Position numbers and translations under genes: made by a program | NCBI RefSeq assembly: GCF_036227225.1 | Contig: NZ_CP109444.1 | Span: 248,001 to 312,000, forward strand | Origin: Streptomyces sp. NBC_01478 | GTDB lineage: Bacteria; Actinomycetota; Actinomycetes; Streptomycetales; Streptomycetaceae | Length of the DNA: 64,000 nt | Direction of reading: 5' to 3' | Shown here: piece after piece, positions 15,980-25,592 of the stretch | How positions within the stretch are numbered: position 1 is the stretch's first letter | Layout: each line of letters starts with the position of its first letter | Notes under the pieces: model-generated | What the model saw: only the letters and a program-made list of their open reading frames with translations | The model's database searches: none | What the model was told of the DNA's origin: nothing

Positions 15980-18286
15980 TCAGCCGACGTCGACCGGTGT
16001 GATCAGTACTCGATCGTTGCCGGGCTCGCGGACCGGCCCGGTCAGGTGGACGGTCCCGGTGAGGCGGATGTCGGTGCTGGATGCTCCGATCATGACGGTG
16101 ATCTCTCCGGGTTCGACGATGCGCTTCAGGCAGGGACCGGTGTAGGCGAGGCGGTCGGTGTGCAGGCGGAAGGTGACCCTGCGTTGTTCACCGGGGGCCA
16201 GCCGGACGCGCGCGAAGCCGGTCAGCTGCGTCAGCGGGCGCGGGAGCTGGGCGATGCGGTCGGCCGTGTAGAGCTGGACCACCTCGGAGCCGGGGACCTC
16301 GCCCGAGTTGCGGACCAGGCAGCTGATCTCGACCTCGCCGTCCGTGCGGATCTCCTGGGCGCTCAGCTCGAACCCGTCGTAGGCGAACGTCGTGTACGAC
16401 AGTCCGTGTCCGAAGGGGTAGGCCGGGGTGGGGTCGAGGTTGCTGACGCCCTCGGTGTTGCCACCGAGCGGGGCGTGCAGGTAGGTGCCGGGCTGGCCGC
16501 CCGGGGTACGCGGGATCTGAACGGGCAGTTTGCCCGAAGGTGTGGTCCGCCCGGAGAACACCCCGGCCAGGGCGGGGCCGCCCTCCTCTCCGGGGAAGAA
16601 CGCCTGGATGACGGCGGCCGCTCGGTCGGCGTAGGCGCCGAGCGCGTACGGGCGGCCGGAGACGACGAGGAGCACGACCGGGGTGCCGGTGGCGAGCAGG
16701 GCCTCCACCAGTTCGCCCTGGACACCCGGCAGCGAAAGGTCCTCGGCGTCGCAGCCCTCGCCCGAGGTGCCGAGGCCGAAGAGGCCGGCGCGGTCGCCGA
16801 CGACGGCGACGCACACCTGCGCCTGCCGGGCTGCTTCCACCGCCGCGTCGAAGCCGTCACGGTCGATGTCCTTGACGGGGCAGCCCTGTTCGTAGGTGAT
16901 CAGGGCGCGGGGCAGTTCCGTGGCCAGGGCGTCGAGCAGTGAGAGCGTCTCGATGCCGTTGTCGTGGCCGGGATGGTGGGGCAGGACGTGGTTGGGGAAG
17001 GAGTAGCAGCCGAAGAACGCGTTGGCGTCGTTGGCGCAGGGTCCGACCAGGGCGATGGACGCCGTGTCCGCGGCGAGAGGCAGGAGGCTCTCCCGGTTGT
17101 CGAGCAGGACGATGCTCTGCTCGGCGAGGTCGCGGGCCAAGGCGCGGTGCGCGGGCGGGTCGAGGTCGATCGGTCCCTCGACGTCGCCCTCCGGGGTGAA
17201 GCCGGCGTCGAGCAGGCCGAGTTCGGCCTTCTGGTGCAGGACGCGGCGCACGGCCCGGTCGACGAGGTCTTCGGAGACCGTTCCCGCGCGGACGAGTTCG
17301 GTGAGGGGTTCGCCGTAGCAGAGGGTGTCGGGCAGTTCGACGTCGATGCCCGCCGTGAGGGCGCGGGCGCCGGCCTCGCCGTAGTCGGCGGCGATGCGGT
17401 GCATGGTGCGCAGGAACGCGATGGACCAGTAGTCGGAGACGACCGTGCCCTCGAATTGCCAGTCCTCGCGCAGGAGTCGGGTCAGGAGCCCGGCGTCCGC
17501 GCCGGCGGGCATGCCGTCGACATCGGCGTAGGAGTTCATCACCGAGCGGGCACCGCCCTCGCGTATCGCCGTCTCGAACGGCGGCAGGATGACGTCGGCG
17601 AACTCGCGGGGTCCCATGGAGACAGGGGCGTGATTACGGGCGGCCTTGGAGGCGGAGTACCCGGCGAAATGCTTGAGCGTGGCGATGATCCCGGCGTTCT
17701 CCAGGCCGCGTACGTAGGCGGCGCCGCTGGTGGCGACGAGGTACGGGTCCTCGCCGAGGGTTTCCTCGACCCGGCCCCAGCGGTAGTCGCGTACGACGTC
17801 CAGGACGGGTGAGAGGCCCTGGTGGACGCCGACCTGGCGCATGCTGGTGCCGATGGCGTGGGCCATGCGTTCGACGAGGTCGGGGTTGAAGGCGGCGGCC
17901 CAGGCGAGGGGGGTGGGGAAGACGCTCGCATGGTAGGCGGTGAAGCCGGTCAGGCATTCCTCGTGGGCGATGGCGGGGATGCCGAGCCGCGTGGTCTCCA
18001 TCAACTCGCGCTGGAGGGCGGCGAGTTCACGGGCCCCTTCGGCGGGATCGACCGGCTTGGTGCCGAACGGGCGGGTGATGTGGCCCAGGCCGTCCTTGCT
18101 GGCCTGTTCGAAGTCGGTGTGGCGGGCGAAGACGTCCTGCATCGGGGCCACGTTGCCGCTGACGCGCTCGACGCCGGGCCAGGCGCTGCCGAGCTGGGCC
18201 AGCTTCTCCTCCAAGGTCATCTCCGCGAGCAGGGCCTCGACCCTGTCGGTACGGGGGCAGGCCGGATCGGCCCAAGGTGTGGTCAT
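15980..18286 (-). CDS. Glycoside hydrolase family 3 beta-glycosidase (beta-xylosidase/glucosidase type)
   Basis: The 768-residue protein has the GH3 N-terminal barrel (about 1-320) with ATLKHFAGYSASKAARN at 202-218 and the nucleophile Asp285 in EGTVVSDYWSIAF. The GH3_C sandwich follows (about 370-600; LLDNRESLLPLAADTASIAL, VVLLVVSGRPYALG). A fibronectin-like C-terminus comes next (PFGHGLSYTTFAYDGFEL, then VQLYTADRIAQLPRP). There is no signal peptide, so it acts in the cytoplasm on imported oligosaccharide. It lies 42 bp downstream of the LacI gene on the same strand, with a divergent sugar importer beyond. This is the layout of bxlA (beta-xylosidase) with bxlR and bxlEFG; the exact sugar is not proven. 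Confidence 0.9.
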   Translation of the reverse strand: MTTPWADPACPRTDRVEALLAEMTLEEKLAQLGSAWPGVERVSGNVAPMQDVFARHTDFEQASKDGLGHITRPFGTKPVDPAEGARELAALQRELMETTRLGIPAIAHEECLTGFTAYHASVFPTPLAWAAAFNPDLVERMAHAIGTSMRQVGVHQGLSPVLDVVRDYRWGRVEETLGEDPYLVATSGAAYVRGLENAGIIATLKHFAGYSASKAARNHAPVSMGPREFADVILPPFETAIREGGARSVMNSYADVDGMPAGADAGLLTRLLREDWQFEGTVVSDYWSIAFLRTMHRIAADYGEAGARALTAGIDVELPDTLCYGEPLTELVRAGTVSEDLVDRAVRRVLHQKAELGLLDAGFTPEGDVEGPIDLDPPAHRALARDLAEQSIVLLDNRESLLPLAADTASIALVGPCANDANAFFGCYSFPNHVLPHHPGHDNGIETLSLLDALATELPRALITYEQGCPVKDIDRDGFDAAVEAARQAQVCVAVVGDRAGLFGLGTSGEGCDAEDLSLPGVQGELVEALLATGTPVVLLVVSGRPYALGAYADRAAAVIQAFFPGEEGGPALAGVFSGRTTPSGKLPVQIPRTPGGQPGTYLHAPLGGNTEGVSNLDPTPAYPFGHGLSYTTFAYDGFELSAQEIRTDGEVEISCLVRNSGEVPGSEVVQLYTADRIAQLPRPLTQLTGFARVRLAPGEQRRVTFRLHTDRLAYTGPCLKRIVEPGEITVMIGASSTDIRLTGTVHLTGPVREPGNDRVLITPVDVG

Positions 18287-18328
18287 GGTGCGTTCCTCGG
18301 GGTGGTGGCGCAGGGCGGCGCGTGTGAT

Positions 18329-19360
18329 TCAGGAAGAAGAAGGGGTGGGCGGTGGTGCGGTGGAGGACCGGACGACGAGCTGGGTGGCCAGTTCCACCCG
18401 GTGGCTGTCCAGGGGTTCGCCCGCGGTGAGCCGGAGCAGGGTGCGCAGTGCGGCGCGGCCGATCTCGGCGAAGGGCTGCCGGACGGTGGTCAGGGGCGGG
18501 GCCGAGGTGCTGGCGGCGGCGGTGTCGTCGAAGCCGACGACGCTGACGTCCTCCGGTACGCGCAGTCCCTGGATCCGGGCGGCCTCGATGACTCCGAACG
18601 CCTCCAGGTCATTTCCGGCGAAGACGGCCGTGGGCGGCTCGTCGAGGGCGAAGAGCTCCTGGGCGGCCTGGTAGGCGGGTTCGAACCGGAAGGCTCCCCG
18701 CTTGATGAGGAGGGGATCGGGGGTGAGGCCGGCACCGCTGAGCGCGGCCTGGTAGCCGTGCAGACGGGCGGTGTTGCACACGGCGTCATGCCGTCCCTCG
18801 ATCATCGCGATCCGGCGGTGGCCGAGTTTCAGCAGGTGTTCGGTCGCGGCCATGCCGCCGCTGAAGTTCGTCGCGCCGATGCTGGGCACGGTGTCGTCGG
18901 GCACGTTCATCGGGTCGATCAGCACCAGCGGGATGCCGTGCTGCGCGAACTGCGCGCGCTGGCGGGCGGTCAGCTCGGACGTCACCAGGATGACGCCCTC
19001 CCGCCCCGCGTTGGTGACCTTCCGGGCCCAGGCGGCGCCCAGGGGGTCGTCGGGCGCCGTGCCGATGACGACGTCGACGCCGGCCTCGGCCGCGGCCTGC
19101 GTCACACCCTGGGTGATCACCAGGTTGTTGGGGTTGACCAGCTGGTCGAAGGTCAGATCGATGGTCCGTACCGGCGACTGCGCGCCGCCCGGACCACGGG
19201 CCACGTAGTCGCGTTCGACCAGCAACTGCTCGACGCGGGCCCGGGTTTCGGGCGAGACGTCACTGCGGCCGTTGACCACCTTCGACACGGTGGCCACCGA
19301 GACCCCGGCTGCCTCGGCGATGCCGGTCAGGGTCGTCCGCTCGACGGCTCTCTTCGCCAT
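18329..19360 (-). CDS. LacI-family transcriptional repressor of the sugar locus
   Basis: This 343-residue LacI/GalR regulator has its HTH and hinge at residues 10-60 (TLTGIAEAAGVSVATVSKVV, then NGRSDVSPETRARVEQLL). The periplasmic-binding-protein-like effector domain follows, with VILVTSELTARQRAQF, NFSGGMAATEHLLKLGHRRI and FAGNDLEAFGVIEAAR. It is the first gene of a likely two-gene unit with the GH3 enzyme and is divergent from the importer genes, so it should repress both sides. The CGAAA-N2-TTTCG palindrome at 19507 is a plausible operator. BxlR-like function is inferred from context. Confidence 0.92.
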   Translation of the reverse strand: MAKRAVERTTLTGIAEAAGVSVATVSKVVNGRSDVSPETRARVEQLLVERDYVARGPGGAQSPVRTIDLTFDQLVNPNNLVITQGVTQAAAEAGVDVVIGTAPDDPLGAAWARKVTNAGREGVILVTSELTARQRAQFAQHGIPLVLIDPMNVPDDTVPSIGATNFSGGMAATEHLLKLGHRRIAMIEGRHDAVCNTARLHGYQAALSGAGLTPDPLLIKRGAFRFEPAYQAAQELFALDEPPTAVFAGNDLEAFGVIEAARIQGLRVPEDVSVVGFDDTAAASTSAPPLTTVRQPFAEIGRAALRTLLRLTAGEPLDSHRVELATQLVVRSSTAPPPTPSSS

Positions 19361-19506
19361 GCTGGTCCTTTCGAAGGTTTACGGGGAAGGTAGCGCAAGG
19401 TTTCGGAGTGGTCCAGAGCAGGCTTGGGGCAGAAATTTATTTCGTCCGGCATCTTGACCCGCGACAAACCGGCACCTAATTTGTCGGCCAGAAAACGCAA
19501 AGGTTT

Positions 19507-19518
19507 CGAAAAGTTTCG
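19507..19518. promoter_or_regulatory. Candidate LacI operator
   Basis: CGAAAAGTTTCG has perfect 5-bp arms (CGAAA/TTTCG) around AG. It lies 78 bp before the substrate-binding-protein start and 146 bp from the repressor start. Related half-sites (TTTCGAAGG at about 19369, GGTTTCGGAG at about 19398) are nearby. LacI-family sites commonly take this form. Confidence 0.6.
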
Positions 19519-19596
19519 AGTCGCGTATCGCGCCGCTGACGAGCCCTACGAGCCGTCCGGTGCGTTCGAACCTCTGAAGAGCCGAAGGAGCTCCCC

Positions 19597-20916
19597 ATGC
19601 CCGCGAGAATCCCCTCCCGTGTCCTGGTCACCGCCTCGGCGGCGGTCCTGGCCCTGACCCTCACCGCCTGCGGCAGCAGCGGGCGGACCGCCGGCGGCGG
19701 CTCCGGTGACGGCGCGCTGGCGTGGGCACTGACCCAGGGCTCCGAAGCGACCTTCCGGGCCTCCGCCACGGAGTGGAACAAGGAGCACCCCGACAGCAAG
19801 ATCAACTACCAGTACTTCCAGAACGACCCCTACAAGCAGAAGCTGCGCACCGCCGTGGGCGCCGGAAACGGGCCGGTCCTGTTCGAGAACTGGGGCGGCG
19901 GCGGCCTGAAGACCTATGTGGACGCGGGCAAGGTCGCCGACCTCACCGCCGATCTGAACGCCGACCCCGCGTGGAAGAACCGCATCTTCCCCTCGGTGCT
20001 GAAGTCCACCACCTTCGACGGCAAGACCTACGGCGTCCCGGTCAACGGCGTACAGCCGGTGGTCCTGTACTTCAACAAGCAGCTGTTCGAGAAGGTGGGC
20101 GCCGAGCCGCCGAAGACCTGGGACGACCTTCTCGCCCTGGTGAAGAAGTTCAAGGCGAAGGGCATCGCGCCGATCTCCATGGGCGGCGCCTCCAAGTGGC
20201 CCGACCTGATGTGGCTGGAGTACCTCGTCGACCGGGTCGGCGGACCCGAAACCTTCGCGAACATCGCCGCCGGCAAGAAGGGCGCCTGGTCGGACCCGGC
20301 CGTCCTCAGGGCCGCGGAGATGATCAAGCAGCTCGTGGACGCCGGCGGCTTCGCCAAGGGCTTCACCTCCGTCTCCGCCGACACCGGCCAGGCCGAAGCC
20401 CAGCTCTACACCGGCAAGGCCGCGATGATCCTCCAGGGCAGCTGGGCCTACGGCACGATGGCGACCGGCTCGCCGAAGTTCGTCTCCGCCGGCAACCTCG
20501 GCTGGTCCGGCTTCCCGGCCGTCTCCGGCGGCAAGGGCGACGCGAGCAACATCGTCGGCAACACGGCCAACTTCTTCTCTGTGTCGGCGCAGGCGAGCGC
20601 CAAGGAGAAGAAGACCGCGGTGGCCTACCTCAAGGACGGCGTCTACAACGACACCTACATCGACAGCCTCCTCAAGAACGGCGATGTCCCGCCGGTGAAG
20701 GACCTCGACGCCAAGCTCAAGACCACCGACAACGCGGACTGGACAACCTACGTCTACGGCCTCGCCCGCGACGCCAAGAGCTTCCAGCTCTCCTGGGACC
20801 AGGCGCTCACCCCCGAACTCGGCAACGACCTGCTCACCCACCTCGACCAGCTCTTCCTCGGCGAGATCAGCCCGCAGCAGTTCTGCGCCCAGATGGACAA
20901 GGCGGCGCAGGGGTGA
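19597..20916 (+). CDS. ABC sugar transporter, extracellular solute-binding lipoprotein
   Basis: At 439 residues it carries a lipoprotein signal: Arg residues at 4 and 8, a hydrophobic core VLVTASAAVLALTLT, and lipobox LTAC with Cys25 as the lipidation site. The mature part is a family 1 solute-binding protein (for example FENWGGGGLKTYVDAGKVAD, GVPVNGVQPVVLYFNKQLFE, MILQGSWAYGTM). It is anchored outside the membrane and delivers sugar or oligosaccharide to the permeases encoded next, the first of which overlaps its stop codon. Ribosome site GAAGGAG precedes the ATG. It resembles BxlE-type xylobiose binding proteins by context only. Confidence 0.92.
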   Translation: MPARIPSRVLVTASAAVLALTLTACGSSGRTAGGGSGDGALAWALTQGSEATFRASATEWNKEHPDSKINYQYFQNDPYKQKLRTAVGAGNGPVLFENWGGGGLKTYVDAGKVADLTADLNADPAWKNRIFPSVLKSTTFDGKTYGVPVNGVQPVVLYFNKQLFEKVGAEPPKTWDDLLALVKKFKAKGIAPISMGGASKWPDLMWLEYLVDRVGGPETFANIAAGKKGAWSDPAVLRAAEMIKQLVDAGGFAKGFTSVSADTGQAEAQLYTGKAAMILQGSWAYGTMATGSPKFVSAGNLGWSGFPAVSGGKGDASNIVGNTANFFSVSAQASAKEKKTAVAYLKDGVYNDTYIDSLLKNGDVPPVKDLDAKLKTTDNADWTTYVYGLARDAKSFQLSWDQALTPELGNDLLTHLDQLFLGEISPQQFCAQMDKAAQG

Positions 20917-21824
20917 GCGCCTCCACCGCCTCCAAGGCCCCGTCGGCGCGTGCCGGCGCCGGCGGCCCGCCGTTCCTCATGGCCCTGCCCGCCCTGCTGC
21001 TGTTCGCCCTGTTCGCGCTCGTGCCGATGGCGATCGTGATCTACCTGAGCTTCACCCGCTGGGACGGTCTGGGCAGCCCGGCGTGGGCAGGAGCAGACAA
21101 CTGGCGCGAGGCACTGACCAGTGACGTCACCCGGCACGCCCTGTGGCTCACCGTCAAGATGATGGTGTTCTCCTGGATCGTGCAGACCCCGATCAGCCTC
21201 CTGCTGGGCGTGTTCGTCGCCGGAAAGCAGCGCTACCGCGCCCTGTTCGCCCTCTTCTACTTCGTCCCGCTGCTGATCTCCACGGCCGCGATCGCCGTCA
21301 TCTTCAAGAACCTCCTCGACCCCAACTTCGGCCTCGGCGCGGCCCTGAACCTGCCCATCCTCGGCCAGGACTGGCTCGGCGACCCCCAACTGGCCTTCTA
21401 CGCCGTGGTGTTCGTCATCACCTGGCAGTTCGTGCCCTTCCACACCCTGCTCTACCAAGCCGGAGCCCGGCAGATCCCCGCCTCGCTCTACGAGGCCGCC
21501 TCCATCGACGGCGCGGGCCGCCTCGCCCAGTTCTGGCACATCACCCTGCCCCAGATGCGCTACACCATCGTCACGTCCTCGACGCTGATGGTCGTCGGCT
21601 CGCTCACCTACTTCGACCTGGTCTTCGTCCTCACCGGCGGCGGTCCCGGCTACGCCACCCGCATCCTGCCGCTCGACATGTACATCACGGGCTTCCAGAG
21701 CAACGAGATGGGCCTCGCCAGCGCCATCTCCGTGGTGCTCGTCGTGGCAGGACTCGTCGTCTCCCTCGCCCTCACCCGGTTCTCCGGTTTCAACCGGATG
21801 CGCAGCCAGCAGGCAGGTATGTGA
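20913..21824 (+). CDS. ABC sugar transporter permease (MalF-type)
   Basis: This 303-residue membrane protein starts at GTG 20913, overlapping the previous stop (GTGA), which implies translational coupling. About six transmembrane segments are visible, the first being FLMALPALLLFALFALVPMA. The permease EAA-loop signature appears as YEAASIDGAGRLAQFWHITL, the contact site for the cytoplasmic ATPase. No ATPase gene is in the locus, so a shared MsiK-type ATPase probably powers it, as is usual in Streptomyces carbohydrate importers. It pairs with the second permease at 21824. Confidence 0.92.
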   Translation: MSASTASKAPSARAGAGGPPFLMALPALLLFALFALVPMAIVIYLSFTRWDGLGSPAWAGADNWREALTSDVTRHALWLTVKMMVFSWIVQTPISLLLGVFVAGKQRYRALFALFYFVPLLISTAAIAVIFKNLLDPNFGLGAALNLPILGQDWLGDPQLAFYAVVFVITWQFVPFHTLLYQAGARQIPASLYEAASIDGAGRLAQFWHITLPQMRYTIVTSSTLMVVGSLTYFDLVFVLTGGGPGYATRILPLDMYITGFQSNEMGLASAISVVLVVAGLVVSLALTRFSGFNRMRSQQAGM

Positions 21825-22738
21825 TGTCCGTGCTCTCCCACGCCCCGTCCACCGGTTCCCCCGGCACATCGCCCCAGGACGAACCGCCGCCGGCACACCC
21901 GTGGCGCAACTCCCTCGGCAGCCTGCGCCGCGCCAACCCGCTCGGTGCAGTGGGCGGACTGCTCTGGCTGGTGATCGTCCTCGTGCCGGTCTACTGGGTC
22001 CTCGTCACCAGCCTGCGCACCCGCGAGGGCTTCTTCGACGCCAACCCGCTCTCCGTCCCCTCACACCCCACCCTGGACAACTACCGTCAGGTCCTCGACA
22101 ACGGCTTCACGCACTACCTCCTCAACAGCACGCTGGTCACGGTCGGCGCGACGCTGCTGACCGTCGTCGTCTCCTTCCTGGCGGCCTACGCGATCGTGCG
22201 CGGCACCAGCCGGGCCCTGCGCTGGGCGTTCAGCGTCTTCCTGCTGGGCCTCGCCATCCCGCTGCAGGCGACGATCATCCCGGTCTACTACCTGATCGCC
22301 AAGGCGCAGATGTACGACACCCTGGGCGCGATCGTGCTCCCCTCGGCGGCGTTCGCGATCCCGCTGACCGTGATCATCCTGGTCAACTTCCTGCGCGACA
22401 TCCCTGACGAACTGTACGAGTCGATGCGCGCGGACGGCGCCGGTCACTGGCGCATGCTGTGGAGCCTCGCACTTCCCCTGTCCCGCCCCGCTCTGATCAC
22501 GGTCGTCATCTACGACGCCCTGAATGTCTGGAACGGCTTCCTCTTCCCGCTGATCCTCACCCAGAGCCCGGACAAGAGGACACTGCCCCTGTTCGTGTGG
22601 AGCTTCCAGGGCGAGTTCACCATCAACGTCCCCGCGATCCTGGCCGCAGTGGTCCTCTCCACACTGCCCATCCTCGTGCTCTACGTCCTGGGCCGCCGCC
22701 AGCTCATCGGCGGACTCACCGCCGGCTTCGGAAAGTGA
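21824..22738 (+). CDS. ABC sugar transporter permease (MalG-type)
   Basis: The 304-residue protein starts at ATG 21824, sharing ATGA with the stop of the preceding permease. After a polar N-terminus of about 40 residues it has six membrane spans (first VGGLLWLVIVLVPVYWVLVT). The EAA loop reads LYESMRADGAGHWRMLWSLA. It is the partner of the MalF-type protein. The operon carries solute-binding protein and two permeases only, matching the bxlEFG pattern. It ends 123 bp before a damaged IS5-family element. Confidence 0.92.
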   Translation: MSVLSHAPSTGSPGTSPQDEPPPAHPWRNSLGSLRRANPLGAVGGLLWLVIVLVPVYWVLVTSLRTREGFFDANPLSVPSHPTLDNYRQVLDNGFTHYLLNSTLVTVGATLLTVVVSFLAAYAIVRGTSRALRWAFSVFLLGLAIPLQATIIPVYYLIAKAQMYDTLGAIVLPSAAFAIPLTVIILVNFLRDIPDELYESMRADGAGHWRMLWSLALPLSRPALITVVIYDALNVWNGFLFPLILTQSPDKRTLPLFVWSFQGEFTINVPAILAAVVLSTLPILVLYVLGRRQLIGGLTAGFGK

Positions 22739-22897
22739 GAGGCAACAGGACGGCACGGCTCCACCCGACTCGGGACGGGGACTGCAAGACGTTCGGTGCA
22801 ACTCCCGATCATGGAAGATGCGTCGATGACCGGTGAGAACGTGACCAAGTCCGGGGAATAATTGTCACGATGTGTGGATGAGCAGGCTGGGTACGGG

Positions 22898-23300
22898 CTC
22901 GTGCATGGTTGGCGGTGGCGCGTCGCGGAGTTCGGCTTCGCCTGGTGTTCACACGTGGCAATCGGTCGCCAGGGTGGCGGTCTGCTGGTGGGAGAGCAGT
23001 CCGGCGACGGCTTGGATGATGTCGGTCATGTGCTCGCGGCGGCCGTGGTGCCTGGCGAGGACCCGCCAGTTCTTGAGGTGGGCGATGCCGTGCTCGACGC
23101 GGATACGGCGGGAGGAGTGGGCCTTGCGCTGGCGTTCATGCATTTCCTCGTACCAGTCCGGGGCGTTCTTCTTGAACTTGCGGTGCGGTGGTGTGACCAC
23201 ACGTCCGCCCGTCTGGGCTCCCAGTCCCTGGGAGCCGGCGTCCGCCAGAATCTCCACGAAGGGCCCGCCTGTAAGCAGCTTGACCAGGCCTACTGAGCTC
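22898..23300 (-). mobile_element. Truncated IS5-family element (DDE_Tnp_4 type)
   Basis: One terminal repeat remains at 22898-22919 (begins CTCGTGCATGGTTGGCGGTG), closely matching the ends of the element at 28751-29788. The minus strand keeps only the C-terminal transposase part: LVKLLTGGPFVEILADAGSQ, then KFKKNAPDWYEEMHERQRKA and RIRVEHGIAHLKNWRVLARH, ending at about 22949. The N-terminal two-thirds and the other end are gone. To its right are a short GGTGAG repeat (about 23325-23345) and 110 bp of unrecognised sequence. Confidence 0.82.
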
Positions 23301-23454
23301 GTCGGGTTGTTGTCGGGTGCTGGGTGAGGGTGAGGGTGAGGGTGAGTCCGGTGCCGGCGAGACAACCGTCGATGAGGTCGGGCCGGAGCTGGATATGGCG
23401 CAGGCCCCGGCGGAGAGTGCGTTCGAGATGCTCGTCGTCGGTGAAGGCGGTGTT

Positions 23455-24391
23455 AGAGGGCGTCCGAAAAGCCTGCCCAGCGGGCAAATTGCCTGGTAGC
23501 GGGGTGGTGCGCACTTTCGGGGGCTGGGGTGTGCGGGCTACGTACCCGTTACTCGACGGATCTGTCCGATGCGGAGTGGGAGATCCTCCGTCCGTTGGTT
23601 CCGGCAGTCAAGTCCGGTGGTCGGCCGGCGAAACACACCTGGAGGGAGATCCTCAACGCGCTGGCGTACTGGCTGCGGGCCGGCTGTGCCTGGAAACTAC
23701 TGCCGCATGACCTGCCGCCGTGGCAGACGGTCTATCACTACTGGCGGCGATGGCAGCAAGAAGGCGTGTGGGAGCAGATGTTGACGGCGTTGCGCGAACG
23801 CGAGCGGGTACAGCTCGGCCGCGAACCCACCCCCAGCGCTGCCATCGTGGACAGTCAGAACGTCTGGGCCAGAACGCGGTGGCCAGCACGGTTACGACGG
23901 CTGCAAGAAGGTCAGCGGCATCAAGCAACACCTGCTCGTCGACACCCGCGGCACCGTCCTGGTCACCTGCGTGAGCCCGACCAACGTCGGCGACCGCGAC
24001 GGTGCCGCGCTGCTGTTCTCCCGGGCCGCCGACACCTTTCCACGCCTGCAACACGTGTGAGCGGACCAGGGCTACCGCGGCGCCGACTTCCACAGCTGGG
24101 CCCGAGAAGCCACCGGCATCACCGTGGAGGTCGTGCAGCGCCGCGACGGAGGATTCCGTTCGACCTGGTCGAAGGTAGGGACACCACCGGCAGTGCCCCT
24201 CCTCGCGGTGGTCCCGCGCCGTTGGGTGGTTGAGCGGACGTTCGCCTGGCTGGGTCGGTGCCGCCGCCTGTCGAAGGACTATGAGTACCTGCGCGTCTGC
24301 TCGGAGAATGCCATCTACCTGTCCATGGCCCTCCTCCTCGTGCGCCGCCTCGCAAGACCAGCCCACTGACAGGCTTTTCAGACGCCCTCTA
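23455..24391 (+). mobile_element. IS5-family insertion sequence with inactivated transposase
   Basis: Inverted repeats AGAGGGCGTCCGAAAAGCCT (left, from 23455) and its near-exact complement (right, to about 24391) bound the element. TTAG and CTAG at the outer edges fit the CTAG-like targets of this group. The transposase inside is broken. It sits beside a fragment of a different IS5-type element. Confidence 0.85.
23529..24369 (+). pseudogene. IS5-family transposase, frameshifted and stop-containing
   Basis: The frame starts normally (YSTDLSDAEWEILRPLVPAV, GGRPAKHTWREILNALAYWL, GCAWKLLPHDLPPWQTVYHY) and reaches the first catalytic Asp in AAIVDSQNV. Near 23865 a base change of frame occurs. The correct continuation (GQHGYDGCKKVSGIKQHLLV, then VDTRGTVLVTCVSPTNVGDR) then hits an in-frame TGA at about 24058. 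The C-terminus [20 protein letters not shown] survives in frame. Two lesions make it a pseudogene. Confidence 0.85.
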
Positions 24392-24558
24392 GCAGGCCAT
24401 GTCTGGTTACGGTGCGGAGGTTCATCTTGGCAAACGTGCTCGTCTACAAAACTGCTGATCGTTACCTCTGGCCGACTTCCGGCGCGGCAACGGGTACCAC
24501 CAGGGGTGAAATCCTGCTGGTCAACACCGAGGCCTGGGTCTGCGTGATGGGTCGAACG

Positions 24559-25419
24559 CTAGCCGACGTCCATGGAAGGCGCCGACGGGCTCGACCAGCT
24601 CGTCAGCATGCGGAGCGCATGCTCGGAAGACGTACCGGGCTTGGCGAGATAGACGAACAGCGCCTGGTCCGGTTCGCCGGGGAAGGTGACGACTTCGGAC
24701 TCCAATGTCAGGTCGCCGACGATCGGATGGTGCAGACGCTTCGGGCCATGGGCGAACTCGACCACCTTCTGTTCGGCCCACCACTTGCGAAAGTGCTCGC
24801 TCTTGATCGACAGCTCACCGACGAGCTCGGTGGTCTTGGGATCGTCCGGATAGCGGGCCGCGTCCATCCGGAGCGCCCCTACCAGCTCGGCGACGATCCG
24901 TTCCCAGTCGGCCCACAGGGATCGCGCCGCCTCGTCGAGCACCACCCAACGCGCGGCATTGCGGTGCTTGGCCGGCATGGCCGGAAAGTCTGCGAGAAGC
25001 GCCCGTGCCGCCCGGTTGGCCGCGAGGACGTCGGTACGGCGGCCGAGGACGTAGGCAGGCACATCCCCGAGCTGCTCGATGAGCGCGAAGACTCCCGGCC
25101 TCAGCACCTGGGCGGACCGACTGCCACGTGTGCGGGCAGGGCGCGGCCGAACGGCGACGGTCTGCAAGTAGTTCCGTTCAGCCCGGTCAAGCTGTAGCGC
25201 GCCGGCGATCGCGTCCAGTACGGCATCAGACGGCTCGATCGGGCGTCCCTGCTCCAGCCGCGTGTAGTAGTCCACGCTCACGCCCGCCAGCCGGGCGAGC
25301 TCCTCGCGCCGGAGACCGGGAACACGCCGCTTTTGCTCGTCGATGATTCCCAGTGCGACCGGATCGAGCGCCGCGCGCCGAGCGCGCAGGAAGTCTCCCA
25401 ACTCCTCGTTGCGGGTCAT
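24559..25419 (-). CDS. XRE-family regulator with MmyB-like ligand domain
   Basis: This 286-residue protein has an N-terminal HTH_31 region (residues 5-75) with the family hallmark VPGLRREELARLAGVSVDYY then TRLEQGR. The MmyB-like PAS-type domain follows (about 105-275; YVLGRRTDVLAANRAARALL, NAARWVVLDEAARSLWADWE). MmyB-type proteins bind fatty-acid-like ligands and usually control a neighbouring dehydrogenase gene. Here the divergent SDR at 25593 is the obvious candidate target, across a 173-bp promoter region. Confidence 0.92.
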   Translation of the reverse strand: MTRNEELGDFLRARRAALDPVALGIIDEQKRRVPGLRREELARLAGVSVDYYTRLEQGRPIEPSDAVLDAIAGALQLDRAERNYLQTVAVRPRPARTRGSRSAQVLRPGVFALIEQLGDVPAYVLGRRTDVLAANRAARALLADFPAMPAKHRNAARWVVLDEAARSLWADWERIVAELVGALRMDAARYPDDPKTTELVGELSIKSEHFRKWWAEQKVVEFAHGPKRLHHPIVGDLTLESEVVTFPGEPDQALFVYLAKPGTSSEHALRMLTSWSSPSAPSMDVG

Positions 25420-25592
25420 GGGGACATCCTCCTCCGGTGTACGGGGCGGATCCGGCGGCTGCCTGGCCCTGCCGGTCCTAGGCAGCGCGAACCCAGGACC
25501 GGAAGGGCTTGCTCCGAGGCCTCGGCGGTCTCTTCCGACGGCTTGACTGATGCCACGGGCAACAAAACAACCATCACAAGGGAGACCCTCAC

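Noticed and set aside
23290..23454. Minus-strand fragment reading DDEHLERTLRRGLRHIQLRP between two IS remnants
   Set aside because: It looks like part of a real protein, but I could not assign a family and it has no start or full domain, so it was not annotated as a gene.
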